Positions 60,309 to 64,000 of a stretch of DNA of 64,000 nt are shown here, piece after piece. The position numbers were made by a program, and so were the translations under genes. Position 1 is the stretch's first letter. The number at the start of each line of letters is the position of its first letter. The notes beneath the pieces were generated by a model that was not told the origin of the DNA, did no database searches, and saw nothing but the letters and a program-made list of their open reading frames with translations. The DNA is from Actinomadura violacea (GTDB lineage Bacteria > Actinomycetota > Actinomycetes > Streptosporangiales > Streptosporangiaceae), in the NCBI RefSeq assembly GCF_017573465.1, contig NZ_JAGEPF010000008.1:292201-356200 (forward strand). The letters run 5' to 3'.

Positions 60309-60686
60309 GTGCCCAAGCCGGTGAGAGCCGTTCAGATCCTGATGTTCCTGGTCGCCGCCATCACGCTGCTGACGACCCTGGCGTTCCTGATCTCGGTGGG
60401 CGTCACCGCGGCGGCCCTCGGCGCCGCCGCCTGGCTCGTCCTGCCCGGGGTGGTCGGCCTCGTGCTGGCGCTGCGCGTGCCCACCGGCGGCAAGGCGCTG
60501 CGGCGCGGGATCATCGTGCTGGAGGCGTTCTACATCCTGCTCGCGCTCGCCGCCATCGGCCGGAGCGATCCGCGCGGCGTCGCCAACCTGGTCCTGCCCG
60601 TCGTGATCCTGGTCCTGCTGTTCCGTCCGCCGGCGAAGCGCCATTTCGCCGGCCGGGCCCCGGTGGCCCCCGACTCCTACTTCTGA
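60309..60686 (+). CDS. Small four-TM membrane protein
   Basis: A 125-residue protein with four hydrophobic segments (LMFLVAAITLLTTLAFLISV and three more) and a short cytoplasmic tail ending PVAPDSYF. No family is recognised. GGGGAGG precedes GTG 60309. It is divergent from the TadG-NlpC gene and 128 bases upstream of the toxin-like gene on the same strand. Confidence 0.65.
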   Translation: MPKPVRAVQILMFLVAAITLLTTLAFLISVGVTAAALGAAAWLVLPGVVGLVLALRVPTGGKALRRGIIVLEAFYILLALAAIGRSDPRGVANLVLPVVILVLLFRPPAKRHFAGRAPVAPDSYF

Positions 60687-60813
60687 GCCCCCGCGGCCGG
60701 TTCCGGCCACGCCCCGAATCAGGGCCCTCGACTGGGTCCCTGGGCTCAGGTGCCGGGCGTCCGCCGTCCCCTACATTCCGGGGGATCCGTGATCGGCGGG
60801 AGGTGGGCGCGCG

Positions 60814-62475
60814 GTGCTGTGCAGGCGGTGGGAGCGGGCACGGGACGACTCCGGCGCGACGGGCATCGAGTACGCCGCCCTCGTGCTCGTCTCCATCGCC
60901 GTCGTCATCGGGGTCCTGGCCTCGGTGATCCCGGGCGCCCTGACGCCCAAGGCGCGCAACGCGGTCTGCTCGGCGTTCCAGGGCAAGGGCTGCACGGTCT
61001 CCGCTCCGGCCGGCGACGACGGCGGTCCGGGCACCGGGGGCGGCACGGGAACGGGGACCGGCGACGGCGACGCGCCGGCGACCGGACGTCCCGCGGGCGA
61101 CGGCGGGAAGAGCGCGCCCCGGGACGGATGGGGTCCCCAATGGAACAAGCCCTTCGCCGGGCAGTCTCCCGTGAAGGCCGCGCTGGGCGGCTTCGGCCAT
61201 CAGGTCGGCGGCTTCTTCAAGGGCGTCGGCTCCTTCTTCAAGGATGCGGGCGAAGGGCTCTGGGGCGGTGTCTGGGGCGACCTGACCGGCCTCAAGGACC
61301 TCGTCGTCCACCCCGTCAACTCCGCGAAGGGCCTGTGGTGGGCCGTCACCCACCCCACGCAGTCCGTGCCGCTGCTCGTCTGGGACGACAAGTCCCGCGA
61401 GGACTGGCGGAACGGGAAGAAGGTCCGGGCCGTCTTCCGGGGCGTCTGGAACGTGGGCTCGTGGTTCATCCCGTACTACGACATCGGCAAGGGCGTCAGC
61501 AAGATCGGCAAGCTGGGCAAGGTCGCCGACGAGGCGGGCAAGGCCGGCAAGCTCAGCAAGGCGGCCCGGCTCGCCGAGGAGGCCGAGGAGGCCGCCGCCC
61601 GGGCGCGCAAGGCCGCCCGATCGGGGGACGTGCCCGCCGCCCGGAAGGCCGCCGCGGACGCCCGCAAGAAGGCCGACGACGCCGACCAGGAGGCCAGACG
61701 CGCCGGCTGCAAGGCCGTCGGCCTCGGCCCCCCGCGGCCGGCCGCCCTCTTCGGGCGGATGGCCGCCGTCCCGGCGGCGTTCCCGGCCCGGCTCACGGCC
61801 GCGCTCCCGGCCGCGCGCGCGGGAGGCGAGTGCGGCGACGCGGAGAAGGCGCGCAAGGCCGCCGACGAGGCGGAACGGCAGCTCCGCACCGCCGAGCGGG
61901 CGCAGAAGATCAAGGAGATCGACGACGCGCTCGCCGCCAAGCGCTACGAGGACGCCGACGGCCTCTCCGACGAGCTGGAGAAGATGGCCGGGGACGCCGA
62001 GCAGCGCGCGGCGAAGGACCCCACGCCGGAGAACCGGAAGGAGGCGCAGGACGCGCGGGCGGACGCCGACCGGGCCCGCAACAAGATCATCGACAAGAAG
62101 ATCGCGGAGAACGCCGCCTCCCCCGAGGCCAACGTCCGGGTGCCCGCCGAGGTGGCCCGGGAGCTGCGGTCCATCGTGCGAAACTTCGAGAAGAAGTACG
62201 GGCCGAACGGCAAGGACGGGGAGATCGACATCGAGACCAACAAGTCGATCATCGAGGTGGCCAACGGCAAGAACGCCAAGGGCAAGGTCTCCCAGGCGAC
62301 CCGCAACACCGGCAACCCGATCACCAACCCCTCCGGCAAGCCCATCATCATCTACGCGCCCAACATGAAGTACGGGGCGATCAAGAACCTGAGGCTGAAG
62401 ACCAATGCGACCGTCGTGCAGAACATGGACGAGCTCAAGCAGGCCCTGCGCGATCTCGGCGAGCCCGTGCCCTGA
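60814..62475 (+). CDS. Flp-pilin-like N-terminus joined to a nuclease-toxin-like C-terminus
   Basis: A 553-residue protein. Residues 12-40 (DDSGATGIEYAAL plus a hydrophobic helix) are a class III prepilin signal nearly identical to that of the 522-residue protein. A Gly/Thr-rich linker and a Trp/Phe-rich region (about 95-225) precede an Ala/Lys-rich coiled region (230-440). The last 99 residues, from about 455, resemble restriction-endonuclease-fold toxins: GEIDIETNKSIIEVANG, then NPSGKPIIIYAPNM and NMDELKQALRDLG. The expected E-x-K is altered (EVANGK), so catalysis is not certain. It is followed after 11 bases by a small acidic immunity-like protein, as in polymorphic toxin systems. Confidence 0.78.
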   Translation: MLCRRWERARDDSGATGIEYAALVLVSIAVVIGVLASVIPGALTPKARNAVCSAFQGKGCTVSAPAGDDGGPGTGGGTGTGTGDGDAPATGRPAGDGGKSAPRDGWGPQWNKPFAGQSPVKAALGGFGHQVGGFFKGVGSFFKDAGEGLWGGVWGDLTGLKDLVVHPVNSAKGLWWAVTHPTQSVPLLVWDDKSREDWRNGKKVRAVFRGVWNVGSWFIPYYDIGKGVSKIGKLGKVADEAGKAGKLSKAARLAEEAEEAAARARKAARSGDVPAARKAAADARKKADDADQEARRAGCKAVGLGPPRPAALFGRMAAVPAAFPARLTAALPAARAGGECGDAEKARKAADEAERQLRTAERAQKIKEIDDALAAKRYEDADGLSDELEKMAGDAEQRAAKDPTPENRKEAQDARADADRARNKIIDKKIAENAASPEANVRVPAEVARELRSIVRNFEKKYGPNGKDGEIDIETNKSIIEVANGKNAKGKVSQATRNTGNPITNPSGKPIIIYAPNMKYGAIKNLRLKTNATVVQNMDELKQALRDLGEPVP

Positions 62476-62486
62476 CCGAGGCCGCC

Positions 62487-62921
62487 GTGGCTGAGTCGGT
62501 CTTCCTGGTCTTCGGCGAGGAACTCGACCCCGCGCGGTTCGTCGAGCTCGTCGTCTCGCTCGGCGGCGTGACGGGCCCGGGCGAGCGCGGCGACGCCAGG
62601 CTCTCCGACGGCCACGCGCACGTGTGGGTGCACCTGACCGGGCTCCCCGAGGACGATCCGGACGAGCTCGCCGTGTACGAGGCGCGGCTCGGCGGCCGGG
62701 TCGTGGCCGAGGCGGAACTGGAGATCTCCCGCACGAAGGGCAGCGAAGGGCTGGCCTGGCGGATCGTCGACGCCGCCGCCCGCCGCTGGCGGTTCGTCGT
62801 GTTCAACGGGCACGACGAACCGGAGGTGGGCGTCCGCACGGTGGACGAGCTGCGCGCCCGCGTCGCGTCCGGCGCGTCCAGCGTGTTCTGGCCTCCGGAC
62901 CCCGGCGACGCAGGCGGCTGA
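62487..62921 (+). CDS. Putative immunity protein
   Basis: A 144-residue acidic protein starting VAESVFLVFGEELDPARF. It contains many Glu/Asp residues (LPEDDPDELAVYEARLGG; NGHDEPEVGVRTVDELRAR), no membrane segment and no recognised domain. It begins 11 bases after the toxin-like gene, behind GAGG. Size, acidity and position match immunity proteins that bind nuclease toxins in the cytoplasm. No direct family recognition was possible. Confidence 0.65.
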   Translation: MAESVFLVFGEELDPARFVELVVSLGGVTGPGERGDARLSDGHAHVWVHLTGLPEDDPDELAVYEARLGGRVVAEAELEISRTKGSEGLAWRIVDAAARRWRFVVFNGHDEPEVGVRTVDELRARVASGASSVFWPPDPGDAGG

Positions 62922-62951
62922 GGCCCCTTGGGGGGCAGGCGGCTGAGGCCC
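62910..62951. repeat. 17-bp direct repeat spanning the immunity stop codon
   Basis: GCAGGCGGCTGAGGCCC occurs at 62910-62926 and 62935-62951. The first copy contains the TGA stop of the immunity gene, the second follows 25 bases later. It may be the scar of a small duplication at the module boundary. Confidence 0.75.
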
Positions 62952-63031
62952 GGGAGGGCCGCGCCGGCCGCGGCGCGGCCGCGATCCCGCGCCCTTGCCG
63001 CCGCCAAGGGCAGTGGCTACCGTCAGGACGC

Positions 63032-64000
63032 ATGTCCTCGGCGGATGCTGGCGAAGCCCCTCTGCACGGCCGGCACCTCGGCCCGTACCGCCTGGTACGG
63101 GTCCTCGGCGAGGGAGGCATGGGCACCGTCCACCTGGCCGAGGACCAGGACGGCAACGAGGTGGCGGTCAAGGTCGTCAACCGGCGGCTCGCGGACGACC
63201 CGAGGTTCCGGGAGCGGTTCCGGCGGGAGGTGGCGGCGGCGCGCCGCGTGCGGCCCTTCTGCACCGCGCCCGTCCTGGACGCCGACCTCGACGGGGAGCC
63301 GCTGTACATCGTCACCGAGTACATCCACGGGCCGACCCTCGACGAGACCGTGTCCCGGCACGGCCCGCTCGGCGGCGCCGACCTGGAGGGGCTGGCCGCC
63401 GGGGTCGCCACCGCGCTCACCGCCGTGCACGGCGCCGGGGTCGTCCACCGCGACCTCAAGCCCGCCAACATCCTGCTGTCGCCGTTCGGCCCCCGGGTGA
63501 TCGACTTCGGCATCGCCCGGGAGGCGGCCGGCGGCGGCCCGCTGACCGAGACCGGCGAGACGATGGGCACCCCCTCCTACCTGGCGCCCGAGGGTCTGCT
63601 CGGGCTGCCGGTCACCCCCGCCGCCGACGTGTTCGCCTGGGGCTGCGTCGTCGCCTTCGCCGGACTCGGCCGGCCGCCCTTCGACGGCGCGACCGTCGGC
63701 GAGACGCTCTACCGGACCGTGCACGAACCTCCGCGGCTGGAGGGCCTCGAACCGCGGCTGCGCGAGCTCGTCGGCCGGGCCCTCGCCAAGGACCCGGCCG
63801 CGCGGCCCACCGCCGTCGGGCTGCTGGAGGAGCTGACCGGCCGCACCGACCCGGAGAGCGCCGTCCGCGCCGGGGCCGCCGCCGGGCCGACGGCCCCGGA
63901 CATGCGGGCCGCAACGGCGCGGACGCCGACGACGCCGGCCCCGGACGCGCCCTCGCCCGAGGCGCTCACGCGGCCCGCGCCCGGCCGCCGGCCGGCGGAC
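63032..64000 (+). CDS. Ser/Thr protein kinase, truncated by the window edge
   Basis: At least 323 residues are visible, open at the right edge. The catalytic domain shows the glycine loop LGEGGMGTVHLA, Lys in VAVKVVN, HRDLKPANILL, the DFG in VIDFGIAR and GTPSYLAPEG, so it is likely active. After residue 280 a Pro/Ala/Thr-rich linker begins, suggesting a receptor-type kinase with a further domain beyond 64000. ATG 63032 lies behind AGGAC. It follows the immunity gene by 110 bases and may be independent. Confidence 0.9.
   Translation, partial: MSSADAGEAPLHGRHLGPYRLVRVLGEGGMGTVHLAEDQDGNEVAVKVVNRRLADDPRFRERFRREVAAARRVRPFCTAPVLDADLDGEPLYIVTEYIHGPTLDETVSRHGPLGGADLEGLAAGVATALTAVHGAGVVHRDLKPANILLSPFGPRVIDFGIAREAAGGGPLTETGETMGTPSYLAPEGLLGLPVTPAADVFAWGCVVAFAGLGRPPFDGATVGETLYRTVHEPPRLEGLEPRLRELVGRALAKDPAARPTAVGLLEELTGRTDPESAVRAGAAAGPTAPDMRAATARTPTTPAPDAPSPEALTRPAPGRRPAD

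Noticed and set aside
1..64000. CRISPR arrays, tRNA/rRNA genes, insertion sequences, phage genes, replication origin
   Set aside because: I saw no direct-repeat/spacer pattern, no T-loop-like tRNA sequence, no transposase or integrase and no DnaA-box cluster; a tRNA or CRISPR scan would settle it.

Overview
The window is about 64 kb of very GC-rich DNA with strong third-position G/C bias, GTG/TTG starts and frequent ATGA/GTGA stop-start overlaps. A conservon (histidine-kinase-like, roadblock, DUF742, Ras-like GTPase, P450), an F420-dependent oxidoreductase, several Ser/Thr kinases, a SpoIIE phosphatase and a mycobacterial Sdh1-type succinate dehydrogenase point to a filamentous actinomycete. 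Streptosporangiales/Thermomonosporaceae (Actinomadura-like) is my best guess; this is inference from gene content, not a database match. I saw no rRNA, tRNA, CRISPR array, transposase or phage gene.

Layout. 1-4.7 kb: a KstR-type operator, an MFS exporter divergent from a tandem Lrp/AsnC regulator, an F420-dependent oxidoreductase and a ferritin-like protein. 4.8-7.2 kb: a RiPP-like locus with two paralogous small peptides sharing a leader and a translationally coupled M50-type membrane metalloprotease. 7.5-11.7 kb: a secreted esterase, a SpoIIE phosphatase and a receptor-type kinase. 12-15.6 kb: a compact 2OG-Fe(II) oxygenase / methyltransferase / carnitine-type acyltransferase cluster. 15.6-22.4 kb: a TetR/membrane-protein pair, then a MacB-like efflux operon (lipoprotein, adaptor, ATPase, permease) divergent from an OmpR-type two-component system. 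22.5-29.5 kb: an NB-ARC/TPR STAND protein, an APH-fold kinase-like protein and a nucleotidyl-cyclase-like protein (the STAND and cyclase proteins share a short GDKI tag), a secreted papain-like protease with a membrane-anchored partner, and a 2H phosphoesterase. 29.4-38.3 kb: LysR and AraC regulators, a complete conservon whose P450 lacks ExxR, and an ADP-ribosylglycohydrolase/SPFH pair. 38.4-44.5 kb: a CopD-CtaG fusion, an HxlR-controlled reductase, a MerR/thioredoxin pair with an apparent one-base frameshift, an orphan secY and a SnoaL-like gene remnant. 44.5-51.2 kb: LysR and Crp regulators next to the sdh operon, whose upstream region carries two Crp-like sites and a LysR-type box. 51.3-55 kb: a lipoprotein/OmpA pair, a kinase and an LCP wall-polymer transferase.

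55-63 kb is the most unusual region. A prepilin peptidase lies with three proteins whose N-termini look like Flp/TadE-type pilin or pseudopilin segments but whose bodies are something else: a 522-residue protein of unknown fold, an NlpC/P60 cell-wall hydrolase, and a 553-residue protein ending in a nuclease-toxin-like domain followed 11 bases later by a small acidic immunity-like protein. I read this as a candidate system in which type IV (Tad-like) pilin signals present or deliver effector domains. No Tad ATPase or platform protein lies in the window, so the pilus machinery would have to be encoded elsewhere.

A partial Ser/Thr kinase gene runs off the right edge.
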